A DNA stretch of 64,000 nucleotides. Origin: Neopestalotiopsis rosae. Taxonomy: Eukaryota; Ascomycota; Sordariomycetes; Amphisphaeriales; Sporocadaceae. The stretch is from contig JALGAS010000009.1 in the NCBI GenBank assembly GCA_023078685.1, forward strand, positions 62,001 to 126,000, read 5' to 3'. Within the stretch, counting starts at the first letter, position 1; each line of letters starts with the position of its first letter. Positions 44,648 through 56,733 of this stretch are shown piece after piece. Both the position numbers and the translations under genes were made by a program. The notes below the pieces were generated by a model, which was not told where the DNA came from, did not search any database, and was given only the letters and a program-made list of their open reading frames with translations.

Positions 44648-45581
44648 TTATTGGTGCGTCCATTCGGCCTTCTTCTTTTCTGCAAATGCCTTCATGCCAA
44701 TCTTCTGGTCCTGGCTGCCAAATAGACTGTGGAACACCCTCCTCTCGTACTCCACACCGTCTCTCAAGGGCAAATCTTGGCTCTTGTTGACCACCTCCTT
44801 ACCGGCCTGCACAGCAACGCGAGAGTGGCCGGCAATGGTCTCGGCTGTCTTCAGCGTCTGCTCCATCAACTCCTCGTAGCTCGAAAATGCTCTGGCTGCC
44901 AGTCCCCATTTCTCGGCGTCGGTTCCGCTAAAGGACTTGCCGGTCAGGATCAGTTCCATGGCCTTGGACTTTCCGATGGCCCTGGTCAACCTCTGGCTTC
45001 CTCCGGCTCCCGGGACGGTTCCCAGCTTGATTTCGGGCTGGCCGAAATTGGCCGTCTCGGTGCAGTAGAGAATATCACACATCATGGCCAGCTCGCAACC
45101 ACCTCCCAGAGCATGTCCAGATACGGCGGCGATGATGGGCTTCTTGATTTGGGTGGTGAGATCCGACCACGACTCGATGAACGACTTGGTGTAGGCCTCG
45201 GCAAAAGTCAGAGGTTGCATCTCCTTGATGTCGGCTCCTGCCGCAAAGGCCTTTTGAGATCCGGTCAGGACCACGACGGAGACGCTGTCCGACTTTTGGT
45301 ACTCCGATAGTGCCTGGTTGAGCTCTACGATGAGAGGTGTGCAGAGGGCATTGAGCGCCTTGGGGCGGTTGAGTGTCACTGCAAATTGGTGTAAGTCATA
45401 CATTGGTATACGATCAAAGGAGCTTTTCGACATTACCTTGACCGACGCCAGGTCTTGGCTCGGACGTCTCAATGTACTCGTAGGACCTTGCTGGCGATGC
45501 AGAGAACATGCGGACTGCCCTCGGCAAGGTGCCTGCTTGGACCCGCGATGCCACCGGCCGTAAGCTACGTAGAGTGTTCAT
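44648..45581 (-). CDS. ECHS1: Enoyl-CoA hydratase, mitochondrial
   Basis: Hydrates trans-2-enoyl-CoA in beta-oxidation and branched-chain amino acid breakdown. Exons 45581-45437 and 45378-44648 (58-nt intron); 291 aa. An Arg/Ala/Ser-rich presequence (MNTLRSLRPVASRVQ) is cut probably near residue 33. Crotonase core: AFAAGADIKEM (CoA and oxyanion hole), SGHALGGGCELAMMCD with the first catalytic Glu, and GQPEIKLGTVPGAGGSQRL with the second. Both acidic residues are present, so a true hydratase is likely. The end AEKKKAEWTHQ is the usual C-terminus. Confidence 0.94.
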
Positions 45582-46576
45582 GATGTTGATGTGTACTTGT
45601 GCTGGTGCAATTGATTGGCTCAGCAGGGATTCAAGTCAGGTGGAATCGGCGTTATGGTTGGCAGAGGTTCAATGCAAATCAGCACGACGGGCTAAGGGAA
45701 ATTCTCGAGGCTGGGAATCAATAAAATTGAAGCATAAATCGCGGACATGAACAGAAGCGTGATCGAAACTCTAGGTAATAAATCAGCATGGAGCTTGAGC
45801 CGAGGATATCCACTTTGGATAACCACATCCCACCCACGGCAATATGAGGTCACAGCTCCATCGCGCTCCAGTTGGTCGCGTCGCGAATTGGAAGCGCTAC
45901 TAATGGTACGGAAGGCGTGTTTCAAATGCCTAGAAGATCTACCTAGGAAATTCTCAAGGCCACCTTGGGCGTACGACTTACTGAAATTCGGACACTAACG
46001 CACATGAAAAGGGGCGTTTCCGCCTTTGGGGTCTCAAGCTGTGGCGCGGGCTGCTTCGAGATTGCCTGTATCGAATCGCATGTAGCTTAGCGTTCTGGCC
46101 GCTTTTATGCTTGAGTGCTCACTCTTTTGCTTGCTTGGTCGTATACAACTTACTGTATACAAGCGATTTGCGTTGACGAAGGCTGTTCATCAAGGTTCTC
46201 ATCAGTGTGAACTTGTGCTAATAAGTGTCCAAAAGCGACCTACTATCGATGTTATATGAGCTTGCATTTTACTGGACTGGTTTGCACTATGATCATAGAT
46301 GGGGATATAATGAGTACTCTGTATTGGATAGAACACGAACGCAAATCTCAATAGAGTGTATTATTTCTGCAATCAAATGATCAGAGTTCGGTGCTCTATT
46401 CTTTTGCTATCATTCTTCCCTTGAAATACCACCTTTCTCATGAGCAGCCACTCCCGATGTGTCCAGTCCAGCTGATCCTCGACCTCCTCGTCACCCACCA
46501 GCCAATACAAAGACCTCATTACTTTTATAGATTAATGTTAAACACAGTGTTAACAACGGACTACCACATCCAACAC
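45582..46576. other. Intergenic region
   Basis: Upstream of the hydratase and of the tRNA; no gene recognised. Confidence 0.4.
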
Positions 46577-46696
46577 GGTGAGATGGCCGAGCGGTCTAAG
46601 GCGCTGCACTCAAGCTTCATCGCTTCCTCAGAACCCCAGTTCGAGGAGTATTGCAGTCTATTCATTTAGGCGGGGGTTCGAATCCCCCTCTCATCA
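46577..46696 (+). tRNA. tRNA-Leu (anticodon CAA) with intron
   Basis: Acceptor stem GGTGAGA pairs with TCTCATC and the discriminator is A. The D arm is GGCCGAGCGGTCTAAGGC, typical of leucine tRNA. Anticodon stem CTGCA/TGCAG with loop CTCAAGT gives anticodon CAA (46611-46613). A 36-nt intron (46615-46650) sits after position 37. A long variable arm (class II) and the T arm GGGGG TTCGAAT CCCCC follow. Confidence 0.95.
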
Positions 46697-47780
46697 CGTG
46701 ACAAGTGTGTCGGAGCATGACTCCGGCGCGCGATACTTTTTGGTGTTTCGCGGATCCGCCCGTTCCCAAGCCAACACTACGAGTCGCGATTGCCAAAGTT
46801 GAGACACTGCTTCCCAAGAAAGGGATAGGAGTGCTCTTACTGCATTTTGCTCATCTTGTTCGTTCTCTTCGTATTGTTTTAAATACAAGTTAATGTCTTT
46901 TCTTTATTTGTTCAATTAAGACGGAATCGTTGAGACAGTTCCTCTTACTCTTATCTGCTCTTATGTTTGTGTCTATTTTAGTCTCCCCTGAACGAAGTAT
47001 ATCTGCAGATGTAACATTGAAGTGCAGCTGCTCAGGCTCGAGTAGGCGCAAGTCCTCGAGCACTTGGTTACGATAAATCACAATAGCATGGAACAGTCCG
47101 CAGATAGTTCCTGTGATGCTTGAATGTCATACTCTTGTTACATCCGACACAAGAGTACTTGGGAGCAAATAAGGCAATAGAGGACCACAACCACTGCTGT
47201 TTGAGTTGGCAGTAACAAGGAATACCAGTATTGCATGATAGGACAGTATGGAAAGAATGTATTATAGCCATGAGGAAAGCAAGATTTCATGTCCGTTTGG
47301 GGCCAACACTCGACTATACAAATATATCTATAATCATAGAAAAGAATAGCTTAAAGCAGCGCTGACTGAAAGCTGCGACGCTGGTATATTGATATTAACT
47401 TTCTCCTTCACAGCCACGCCGCTACATTATTCGTGCTATCGTTTTTCCTTCCACAGTAGCACCTAAGACAGGGGTCCCTGCTTCTAGGCCTGGTTTGGTG
47501 GCCGCGGCGGCCGACCAGCGCTGGGCCAGATTTCAAAAGTGCAGATCCCATTGGCGATTGCGTCGCGAAATTGTGCAGCCTGTCCCTAAAAGTGTACCAG
47601 CGTACCTATTGTGTACAGTTATCCACTCAACGTTCAACCCACGATTTCCCGTCTCGCCCCATCACCATCACCACACTTTCTACCTCGTTGTGATATCCCA
47701 CGAATCTTGTCTCCTTTTAGCTCGTGCCACGTATTGCTTATCAAGAGCAGTATTCCATTTATCGCATCAAGTCCGCCAAC
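46697..47780. other. Intergenic region
   Basis: No gene recognised. The last 150 bases are a CA/CT-rich leader of RER1. Confidence 0.4.
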
Positions 47781-48585
47781 ATGGAGAGCCTCAACGAGGA
47801 GCAGACCCCCTTCGCCGCTGTCACGGCGCAGACGTCGAAGCTGCAGAGAGTGCGTTTCCCCCACGATGATACCCTCCTGGCGCGTGCAGCGTTATCAAAC
47901 AGATGAGACGCAGACTGATGGCTAACATGATGCGTCAAACAGCAATACCAAGCCTACCTGGACAAGTCGACGCCCTTTGTCACGTATCGATGGATCGGAA
48001 CGGCAGCACTCCTCATGATCTTCTTCCTGCGAGTTTTTGTGGCGCAAGGCTGGTACATTGGTATGACGACCACCGTTGCGAATGTGCATCGATCGAGATA
48101 TGCAGAATAAATTGCTAACCCTGCCCAGTTGCCTACGCGCTCGGAATCTACCTGCTCAACCTGTTCCTCGCCTTCCTCCAGCCCAAGTTCGATCCCTCGG
48201 TCGAGGCCCTCGATAACTCGATGGATATGGAAGATGGAAGCGCTGGAGGTCTTCCCACCAAGCAGGACGAGGAGTTCCGTCCCTTCATCCGCCGCCTTCC
48301 CGAGTTCAAGTTCTGGCACGCCGCGACCCGGGCTGTCGCTATCGGCTTCGTGTGCAGCTGGTTCGAGGTCTTCAACGTACCCGTCTTCTGGCCTGTCCTC
48401 GTCATGTACTGGATCATCCTCTTTGTCCTGACCAGTACGTTTTATCTCCCAAACCCAGCTCTAGAGCATTAGAAACTGACTACTTCTCTTCCACAGTGAG
48501 AAAGCAAATCCAGCACATGATCAAGTACAAATACGTTCCCTTCTCCTTTGGCAAGGCCAAGTACGGCAAGGCCAGCACCTCGTAA
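47781..48585 (+). CDS. RER1: RER1, Golgi-to-ER retrieval receptor
   Basis: Four-helix membrane protein of the early Golgi that returns ER membrane proteins via COPI vesicles. Exons: 47781-47849, 47943-48060, 48129-48434 and 48497-48585; 193 aa, the usual size. Conserved blocks are YQAYLDKSTPFVTYRWIGT, the second helix GIYLLNLFLAFLQPKFDP, EEFRPFIRRLPEFKFWH, a third and fourth helix, and the tail RKQIQHMIKYKYVPFSFGK. The second intron splits the WYI-VAYALG helix region in phase 1. Confidence 0.96.
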
Positions 48586-49691
48586 ATGGAGTTAAGAGGA
48601 ACTTTATTTCGATTTACATAGCTCATCATGGACGGTTGCCCTTCGGCGCAATCTATCGTATTGCATGGCATTTTGGGCGTTCGGACATGATGTGGAGCTT
48701 ACGACGACGACTACTGGGTGTACCTGCTACGGCGTGGTTTATGCTTCTTTGTACAAAAAAACGACGGCGGGCATGATGATACGGTGGCAGCCGCAACAAG
48801 ATTTACGAGCTGTTATGACAACTGTATCTGGTGCCGACTTATGGTTCATGCGGACTGTATCAAGTTTGTTGGAGGGGTCTTATAGAAAACTGGTCACAGG
48901 CAGGAATCTGGTGACGATCAGGTATAGACATTTTTAATGACACGATTAATTGACCCTACACCCACGAGGTCTGGGGTGTTGGACCTGCAATGTGATGTGG
49001 ATGAGCAAGAACACATTGACATTGTACTTGGCGGTACCGAGCTTCATGTAACCAAGCATTGCAATTGAAAGATGATGATATCACGTTTTGGACTCTGCTG
49101 AGTGCGCCCACAAGCACCAGCACATGGGAAAGTGGGCATATCTCGTAATAGAATGAATGGATGCATGCATCAATTCTATCGACAATATGCTCATTCTTGA
49201 AGAGTAGCTCAGGCTTGGCAACAATCTTGGAAAGGGAGAACCTATTGGCCACGGACTATCAATTCATTCTTTGGATCCATCAGGTGGATGTAAGTATCCT
49301 CCGACTTGTTTTGTATTATCTCTTTCATTCCTTTGGCTAATTCTCTGCAGTTCCTCAGCCTCGTTCACTGGGCAGCTCCACGCTAAGCTGTACAGGTGGT
49401 AAGCACGGATAGTGCCGAAGCCTTGCAAAAACGCCAGACTGGAACTTTTCCCGCGCGCGCCAGAGCCCAGACTCTCTGTTACAGCCTGCAGGGGAGTCAA
49501 CCTAAGCTAAAGCTCACAGCTTTGTGCACTTCTTTCTCAAGTCACGTCGATCCGCCAACTCGCCAACCGTCGCATTCAAGCTCGCAACTCATTCACAAAA
49601 CATCGTTACTTTCTCCTCGACCACCCCAATATTTGGCAATTGTCTTCTCATCGCCCCGTTCACGACCCTTTTGCGGCGTCAATTCGCGACT
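48586..49691. other. Intergenic region
   Basis: RER1 3' UTR and PAF1 promoter; no gene recognised. Confidence 0.4.
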
Positions 49692-51198
49692 ATGGCGTCC
49701 TCGTCGCGCAGTGGTGAAAACCGTCCGATTCATCAGGACTTCATCGCGCGCATCCGATATTCCAATGCACTCCCTCCGCCGCCGATACCTCCCAAGTTGC
49801 TCGATATACCCAACACTGGCCTCGCAAGTGGCCAGTACACGGCTCCTGGCTTTGCATCGCGCCTGGCTCGCGAGCAGCCGCTCAACGTCGAGGCCGATGC
49901 CGAGCTAGGCATGCCACTGGACCTGGTGGGAATGCCCGGTATTTTTGATGGCGATGAGAGCTGTAAGTACATGTCCATCATATCGTGCTACCACCCAATT
50001 TGCGATTAATGATTCTGACACCATTGCAGCTATCCAAGCACCTGCGCAGGCTCCCCAGCCTCACGCACATGACAAGCCTCTCCTGAGGTCGCTGCAACAG
50101 CTGGGCAAGCCCAAGACTGACAATGCTGCCGTCTCCTTTCTCCGACGTACCGAGTACATCTCTTCAGCTGCTCCGAAAGCTCACGGCAGCGGACCTCTGC
50201 GTGCCATGAACACAAACCCGGCCCGTCGACCAGTCAAGCGCAAGTCGCCCGAGCCCGACAAGGACTCTCCAGCCTACGTCAAGAGAAAGATCGACCAGAA
50301 CTTCTCAATTACAGAGCAAAATCTCAAGGACCGTGGCAGGATCAGACATCCATCAAAGCGCAACCTCAAACTTGTGGACTCATTCCCTCTCCTTCCCGAC
50401 CTCGAGGCCTTCCCCGACTCTGGTGCCTATGTCACTATCAAGTTCCTCACGAATCCCGTGGGTAAGGGCACAAAATACGACACCCGCCTGCTGAACGGTG
50501 TCTTCCGACCTATTGAGCGAACCGAGGCCGAAGAGCTTGCCATCCAGGCTGCCCGTGATGCCTACGAGCGCGATCCGCAAAACAACCCCAAGCCAGCGGA
50601 CAACATTCACTACGACTACTACCTGAATGATACGGAAAGCAATGGCAAGAAGTTCAGGCAGAGGTTCGATGTCGACAACCCCAACCGAGATGACGAGTCT
50701 CTGTACCCTCACAAGCACGATTCCGACGGCTGCTTCCAGTTCAACCGTCTGCGTGCCTACGAGACGGCACAAGAATCGGAGCTCAACCACTGGAGCAAAT
50801 ATGACGAGGAGCTCATTGTGGCTTTCAATGAGGAAAGCACGTCTCTGCACCAAAAGGCAGCTTATTACTACCCGGTGATGCAGCGTTCTCAGATCCGCCC
50901 ACAGCGCAACAAGAACATTGCTCGCAAGATTGGAATTACAGATGAGGATGAGCAGATCATAGATCAGTTGGATATTACCGTTGACGAACCCACGGAGCAA
51001 ATAAGGGAAAAGGTGGAGCGATTCAAGCAGGACCCGTACTGGCCCGAGACGGCAGAAGAGGAGGAGGTTGTCATGGAAGAAGAGGAAGTGCATCACAATG
51101 GCCACGCCGACGAAGAGGAGGAGGTGAATGGAAGATCGAGATCTCCACCTGCCCATTCAGACGAGGAGCTGGATGCTGATGGCGATGAGGAGGACTAG
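49692..51198 (+). CDS. PAF1: PAF1, RNA polymerase II elongation complex subunit
   Basis: Core subunit of the PAF1 complex, needed for transcription elongation and linked histone marks. Exons 49692-49962 and 50030-51198; 479 aa. The N-terminal hallmark is IRYSNALPPPPIPPKLLDIP. Further conserved parts are KPLLRSLQQLGKP, FLRRTEYIS, a central YDYYLNDTESNGKKFRQRFD and LHQKAAYYYPVMQRSQIRPQR. The last 60 residues are an acidic Glu/Asp tail, as in other fungal PAF1 proteins. The nuclear role follows from the family. Confidence 0.95.
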
Positions 51199-52547
51199 GA
51201 GAGGAGCTCGACATGCTTACCCATATGATCTGTTAAGTCACCAGCAACTGACACTATCACTTATGTAATCTCCAAAGATACCAGGCGGTGATTCCAGCAC
51301 GACCAATATCATACCCAACCTACATTGAGTATTCTCGGAAAGGACATGTGTGAGGGCATATCGTTCCTTCTGGTGTTGGATTAAATAAAAAAGCGAGCGA
51401 GAGTCATGACAAGAATATGAACCATGCCTTCAATCAGGCCTCAGTACAGAATATCTCAGTCAGGTCCTGTAATGTATGTGAGATGAAATGGCTTACAAAA
51501 ACAACAAATTAATGATACATTATTGCCATTGTGTCTCTGAACATATTCAAGTGTCACTTGGGAGAATACATGACAACCCGCCTCTATGTTCTGCATCGAT
51601 CAATACGTGGTTCGAAAGTCGTCATATACCTTGAGAAGTGATGTCTCTCTCTTTCTGAGTGGCCCGATCAGGCACAAGGGCAATACAAGCAGGAACTCAG
51701 CTAGTAGGGACACAGTTAATCAGCAGTGCAACTGTCGTACGTGATTTACCCTGAAAAAATCAACGAGTTCTACTTCCTCATTGGCGCTCGCTTGGAGAAC
51801 CATTGGATTGAGGAAACGGAAGTTGGTATCAATGACAGATGCCTTCCTTCCATGCATGAAGTGCACAATGGGCTCTCACTAGCAAACAGTAAACACTCGG
51901 GGAAGTGGCGTTTTAAGCAACGTACTTGACGGTTTTCATGAGTGAGTGTGATACCTTGAGTGCCATGCACATCATCTACGGTAGCATGTGTCTCCATGCG
52001 AACACGGAAAGTATTGACTGGAAGGATATAATCGGCATCCATTGCTCCAGTCGTCAATATCGAGGGCTCTTTCAGCTAAATAGCGCTGTGAAAGCTGCGT
52101 TCCGTGGGTCTGTTGGTGATCGACAAGTCATTGTATCATAATGATGAAGCATTACTTGAGTACGTTATATCACCACCTCACATACCCCTCGATTGGCATA
52201 GCAAGCTCGAACTTGAAAAGTGAGAGTCCAATTACCGAATGGGGGAAGGCAAAATACAACTCGTAAGCGTCGTGTTCAACAGGACTCTCTTTCCTGGCCA
52301 TTGCTGGTCTATGACGGAAACTGCGGTCCCGTCGGTTGCGCCTTGATTGTTTTCTTTGACACCCCTTACTTTAGAGGTATTTAAGCTCTCTCTCGCCCCC
52401 GGTCCTACTTGATCTCAACTCATTCAGCTTGAACTATTTCCCTCGGCCATTTGTAATCACTCAGTATTTCTACTTTCACAACTGGGCAGCTCGTCTCAAC
52501 AACTCAACGTACACAAAAGTTTTCTCTTGTATTCACTTCTGCCCACA
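51199..52547. other. Intergenic region
   Basis: No gene recognised. Near the right end GGTATTTAAGC (about 52375) is a likely TATA element for the secreted protein gene, followed by a CA/CT-rich leader. Confidence 0.45.
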
Positions 52548-53355
52548 ATGAAGTCGAACACTCTTGTCCCCTTTGTCTTGGCTGGTGCCAACGCCATGGT
52601 CACAGCCAAGCCCATCGACCGAAATCACAAAATTAGTCTCCCTTTTCTTACGTTCATAGACGCCACAACTGCCGAAGAAATCGCCGCTGTAAATAAGTGG
52701 CGGGATGAACAGAGGAAGTCAGGGTTGGAAGAAAGATGCCAGAATCAGGATACGGTCAACGCTACCGACTTTGAACAGGCCAAGCGGTTCGTGCATACCT
52801 GTATGTTTGAAAATTTCTTTTCTTATACCTTCCTCATGTGCCTTTCTTGGTCGGTCTCTTATCGACGACAAACAAATCTTTGAAACTGGCTGGGCCTCAT
52901 GCTAACGATTTGTACGTCTTGGCTTGGAACAGGGTGCGACTATGGCTTATTGAAGCTCCCCGGAATACCCGGCATCTACATGGACTTAGGCAATGTTCGC
53001 GTCGGAGTGTGCAACTTGGACTACTACGTCGACCCGGCGAACCCGGTGCACGTGAGTTTTTCCATCGCCTGAACCTTCTACTTATTTTTGTTTTGTTTCG
53101 AAAGAGAACAAAAACGTCGAAATGCTGACTTGACCCCTCGCAGTGCTCCGTTGACGAGATTGAGCGCAGCCTGGAGATGATCACGAGTGGGTGCCTTGGC
53201 CTTCCAACAGCTCCGAGGCTCACACCGGCATCTTGAACGACAACATAGACTGGCACAACGCATATGTCGTCAAGGATTGCACAAAGGACCACGAGATTTG
53301 TGGCAAAGTAGAAGGCCCTTGCCACTCTCCTGACGAGCCACTGCACCAGGTTTAA
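52548..53355 (+). CDS. Small secreted cysteine-containing protein, 185 or 154 aa
   Basis: The first 18-20 residues (MKSNTLVPFVLAGANAMVTA) form a signal peptide. Exons 1 and 2 are 52548-52800 and 52933-53051. Exon 3 can start at 53170, giving 185 aa ending at TAA 53355 with a protein-like tail (NDNIDWHNAYVVKDC...ICGK...GPC). It can also start at 53144, which gives CSVDEIERSLEM but stops at 53236 (154 aa). Both acceptors end in GCAG and keep phase 0. About seven Cys remain in the longer form, enough for disulfides. No known domain. Size, secretion and cysteines fit a candidate effector or apoplastic protein, but that is inference. Confidence 0.65.
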
Positions 53356-54075
53356 GCACCTGGTCATTTCTGTTTCTCGCTCGATGCATTGGCTTTGTTT
53401 CCTCGAGGATGAAGTGTCGTTAAGTCACGAGGGCGGTCAGGCCACCAAATAGATAGGTAGACAGTACTTATCAGAGAGTATCCTGCTTACAGCCTTGTCA
53501 CATATGCCCTGTGTGGAAAGCATCCCATCACTATAATATGCCAGATATAAAATGTAGCGGCCGCAGCATGATGCCTGAATGTATTTGATACCCCGAGCAC
53601 TATAATACCTGTAGCAATTTCATGACACTTTTGCTGCTTTGAACGGATCGTTTCAGCATGTTGATAATGACATGTTCATTTCAAATCGTTGCAGACCCAG
53701 GTAGGCATGGGAAAACCAGAAATTGGTATCTTGTACGTATTTACTAAATTCGTGCTCCTAGGGATACACCTCGCGATGTTTTATATGTACACTTGTCCCA
53801 GTTATACACTTCTTTCTACCTTATTAAAAAAAAGCAAAACACCAATGGGCCATCTTGTTGCAGCCATCTTCTACCCTTTTCTGTGTAATTTTATACAAGT
53901 CCTCCAGTACTCCTTGAACGCCAAAGGGAAGACGGAGTTTACATCATCCAGTACTTCCAAGATACCATTTTAAATTGCTGCGCCGAACGAGTTCGCTGAT
54001 GGAAGAGTCCTTGGACGATTGCGACGTCTGAGACGCTTGTTGCGAATACATTGTTAAACCACTGTCACGATGCTC
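53356..54075. other. Convergent intergenic region
   Basis: 3' UTRs of the secreted protein gene and TRK transporter; no gene recognised. Confidence 0.4.
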
Positions 54076-56733
54076 CTAATGCCCTAGTGGTGGCTGCGTC
54101 TCTCTCCTCCTAGGTTTCTGCCCAGATCGATCCGAGTCGTCTTCTCCGCTCCCGGGCTCCGACAGGGTCCGTCTAAGATCCTCGGGAGGTTTCAAACCAA
54201 AATGGTTGGCGTCAGCTGCGTCTGCCTTGGACACAGAGAGCGAGTAGAGCGGCTGTGTGGGGCCAGGATGCAGAAACGAGGCTATCACGTTGCGATCTCT
54301 CCGATTGTCAACACTTCGGCTGCGTCCTCGGGATAGACTTGCTGGACGCGCAAGCGAGACGGCCGACTGTCTTCGTTGCAGTCGCGCTTCAGCTGCCTCT
54401 GCTTCTTTGCGATTGAGAGACTCGCTAGGAAGCAAAATAGCTCGATCAAGACCATATGGCAGACCACGATGCCGCCCACGAACCATCATTGCAATTATTA
54501 CAAGCTTGCCAACAACGGAGAATTGTGAGCAAAGCGACGCGTTGATCCCCGTATAGCCCAGACTCAGGCCAACAGTGCCATAAGCGCTCACAATCTCAAA
54601 CAGTACTGCAAACATGGAGAAATCCCCAGCCATGAGCCGAGGTCCCTCGGAAATGGTCAGGATAAAGTAACCAATGAAAATGTACCACAGATCGAACGAC
54701 AGCTGTCGACGCAAATGGGCACCCACGTAGGAGAATCCGGACTCCCTAGCATCCTCAAACTCCGACGCAGAGCCGTACAGGCCAAGCGATTTCTCTTCAT
54801 AGACGTTGGTTCGACGAACCGAAATGGCGATGGGGAAAACCGAGATGTACATCATGATCAGGTAAGACGTCTGAACTGCGGGGTGAATCTCGGAAAGGTT
54901 GATGACGGAGAATCCAGCAGTTCTCGTCGATGCAGCCTGGAACCAGCCATCCAAGAATCGAATGTTCAGGGGTAGATCCGCAACAGCACCGGTTCCTAGG
55001 TCGAGGATGATGAAGAATATCAAGTCGACGCCGTTGAGAACAACGAGGATCAAAAAGAGCCACCATGTAGCCGTAGATGGGAACAGCAAGGTGAAACAGC
55101 GTCGAGGGTGATCGAGCAAGAAGCGTAGTTCTTCCCACAAGCCCGAGCCGTGAGGTACAAACAGTGACGTGAACCAAATGCAAAACCGCAGCATGATAGG
55201 AAATCCAGTGTTTCCAATGACAATCAGAAACGACATGATCAGTAGTGGGAAGATTGCAGTATTGAACGAATTCATGCTGTCTGGTGTCAAGGTGAAGCCA
55301 AGATCCATGAAGGCAGAATTGGCCATGAAGAAGGCCCACCAGGTGCGGTTTTGGCTAACATCGTCAACGACTGCGCCGTAATAATCGTTATTGACCAGGA
55401 TCCATGGCAGGAGGCAAACAACGCCGAATATCCAGAAACCAAAGAAATAGCACGTCGTCACCACGGCGAGCGTCTTTAATGACCGGTATTCTATGCCGCC
55501 AAGCTCCTCTCTCTGCTCCTCAGTGAGATCCAAGAACTCGGAGTTGCGACCAAGAGTTGGCTGCCAGCTCAAATACGGCATAGGGTCGGTGTGCTTGTTA
55601 TGAGACAGTGCAGTCCGGATGCGCCTCAGCGGGTTATGAGATTCCTCGTTGGTGTTTGTATGATGTAGCTTCTCCCCATTGGCGCGAGGCTTGCGAAACT
55701 TGAGGGCAGATACGGTCTTAGTCGCTGCCGTGAAGTCGTCCGAAAAGTGCTCACTACGCTTGTTGGGATGCTGAGGCTCAGCAATGGTAATGGTCTTTGG
55801 GCCGTCGGGATGCGAAGAGACACGCGTTGGCTCTGATGAGTTGCGGTGCGTGCGAGTAGGCACTTGGTCAATGGGACTGATGAATTCGTCGTCGTCCTGG
55901 CCAGTGTTCAATTCTTCGGGAAGCACACCTCTTTCTGCATCGCGAGGCCCGGGAATTCGCAAGGTACCGTGATCCTCATTTCGCTGTCTTTCCAGAATAG
56001 CAATGTGCTCAGCCTCAGTCCTCTTACTGGGTCGCGTCAGTCCATCTGCGTCTTCCTCTTCATCGACAAGCGCATCGCTTCGCTTGACCTTGTCCGAGAA
56101 TTTGATGGTGGCATCGCGAGGAGAGCCAGGCGGGTTCCCCGAGTTGATATGCTCTAGTCCTGGATGATGTTGCTGCTGTGCCGCGTTCAAGTCGTACTCG
56201 TCCAGTAGCAGGCCGTCATTCGTCATCCTTGATGCCTTGGCTGTATTGTGCATGACCTTAATATTTCTGCCAGCGACACCCCTCTCAAGGTCCGCAATGT
56301 TTGCTTTCGCCTTTGACCGGGACTTGGTCATTGTGGTTCGTCTAGACCTGGCGTCCTTGACGAGTCCCTGAAACCTCTTTTCGAACCAATACAGGCGGAG
56401 GAAGACGACGCCTGAATTGATGGCTATGGGGTTGGTGACCATGCAACAGAAGAAGAGTACCGACTGTTGAAATGTGTTTAATAAGTTCACGTCTATGGTG
56501 TTGAGACCAGCTTGAGTGTTGGCGCCGCTGGCGAAGAACAGAGCATCGATATATGCTATGTTGCCTTTTCCTGCGCCGAATATCAGGACGGATCCAACTA
56601 TAGTTAGACCGATGATGATGAAATAATGCACCGTGATGAAGTTGAAATGTGGATTCGGTGATAAGAATGATGGCCGAAGGCCCAGAAGCCACGTGCCGGC
56701 AGTATGGGCGATCTCCTTTAGAGCCGCCGCCAT
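54076..56733 (-). CDS. TRK1: TRK-type potassium transporter
   Basis: Plasma-membrane K+ uptake protein of the Trk/Ktr/HKT family. Single exon from the ATG at 56733; 885 aa. Upstream codons in frame lack another ATG. Four pore-loop repeats are visible with the selectivity glycine or its substitute: SGANTQAGLNT (about residue 75), NSAFMDLGFTLTPDSM (about 475), ASTRTAGFSVI and SAYGTVGLSLGYTG. A long cytoplasmic loop of roughly 300 residues, charged and disordered, separates the first and second repeats, as in fungal TRK1. The C-terminal 130 residues are also cytosolic and Arg/Ser-rich, with sites suited to phosphorylation. Confidence 0.95.
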   Translation of the reverse strand: MAAALKEIAHTAGTWLLGLRPSFLSPNPHFNFITVHYFIIIGLTIVGSVLIFGAGKGNIAYIDALFFASGANTQAGLNTIDVNLLNTFQQSVLFFCCMVTNPIAINSGVVFLRLYWFEKRFQGLVKDARSRRTTMTKSRSKAKANIADLERGVAGRNIKVMHNTAKASRMTNDGLLLDEYDLNAAQQQHHPGLEHINSGNPPGSPRDATIKFSDKVKRSDALVDEEEDADGLTRPSKRTEAEHIAILERQRNEDHGTLRIPGPRDAERGVLPEELNTGQDDDEFISPIDQVPTRTHRNSSEPTRVSSHPDGPKTITIAEPQHPNKRSEHFSDDFTAATKTVSALKFRKPRANGEKLHHTNTNEESHNPLRRIRTALSHNKHTDPMPYLSWQPTLGRNSEFLDLTEEQREELGGIEYRSLKTLAVVTTCYFFGFWIFGVVCLLPWILVNNDYYGAVVDDVSQNRTWWAFFMANSAFMDLGFTLTPDSMNSFNTAIFPLLIMSFLIVIGNTGFPIMLRFCIWFTSLFVPHGSGLWEELRFLLDHPRRCFTLLFPSTATWWLFLILVVLNGVDLIFFIILDLGTGAVADLPLNIRFLDGWFQAASTRTAGFSVINLSEIHPAVQTSYLIMMYISVFPIAISVRRTNVYEEKSLGLYGSASEFEDARESGFSYVGAHLRRQLSFDLWYIFIGYFILTISEGPRLMAGDFSMFAVLFEIVSAYGTVGLSLGYTGINASLCSQFSVVGKLVIIAMMVRGRHRGLPYGLDRAILLPSESLNRKEAEAAEARLQRRQSAVSLARPASLSRGRSRSVDNRRDRNVIASFLHPGPTQPLYSLSVSKADAADANHFGLKPPEDLRRTLSEPGSGEDDSDRSGQKPRRRETQPPLGH

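Noticed and set aside
50380..51156. 258-codon minus-strand frame opposite PAF1
   Set aside because: Antisense shadow of the PAF1 coding region.
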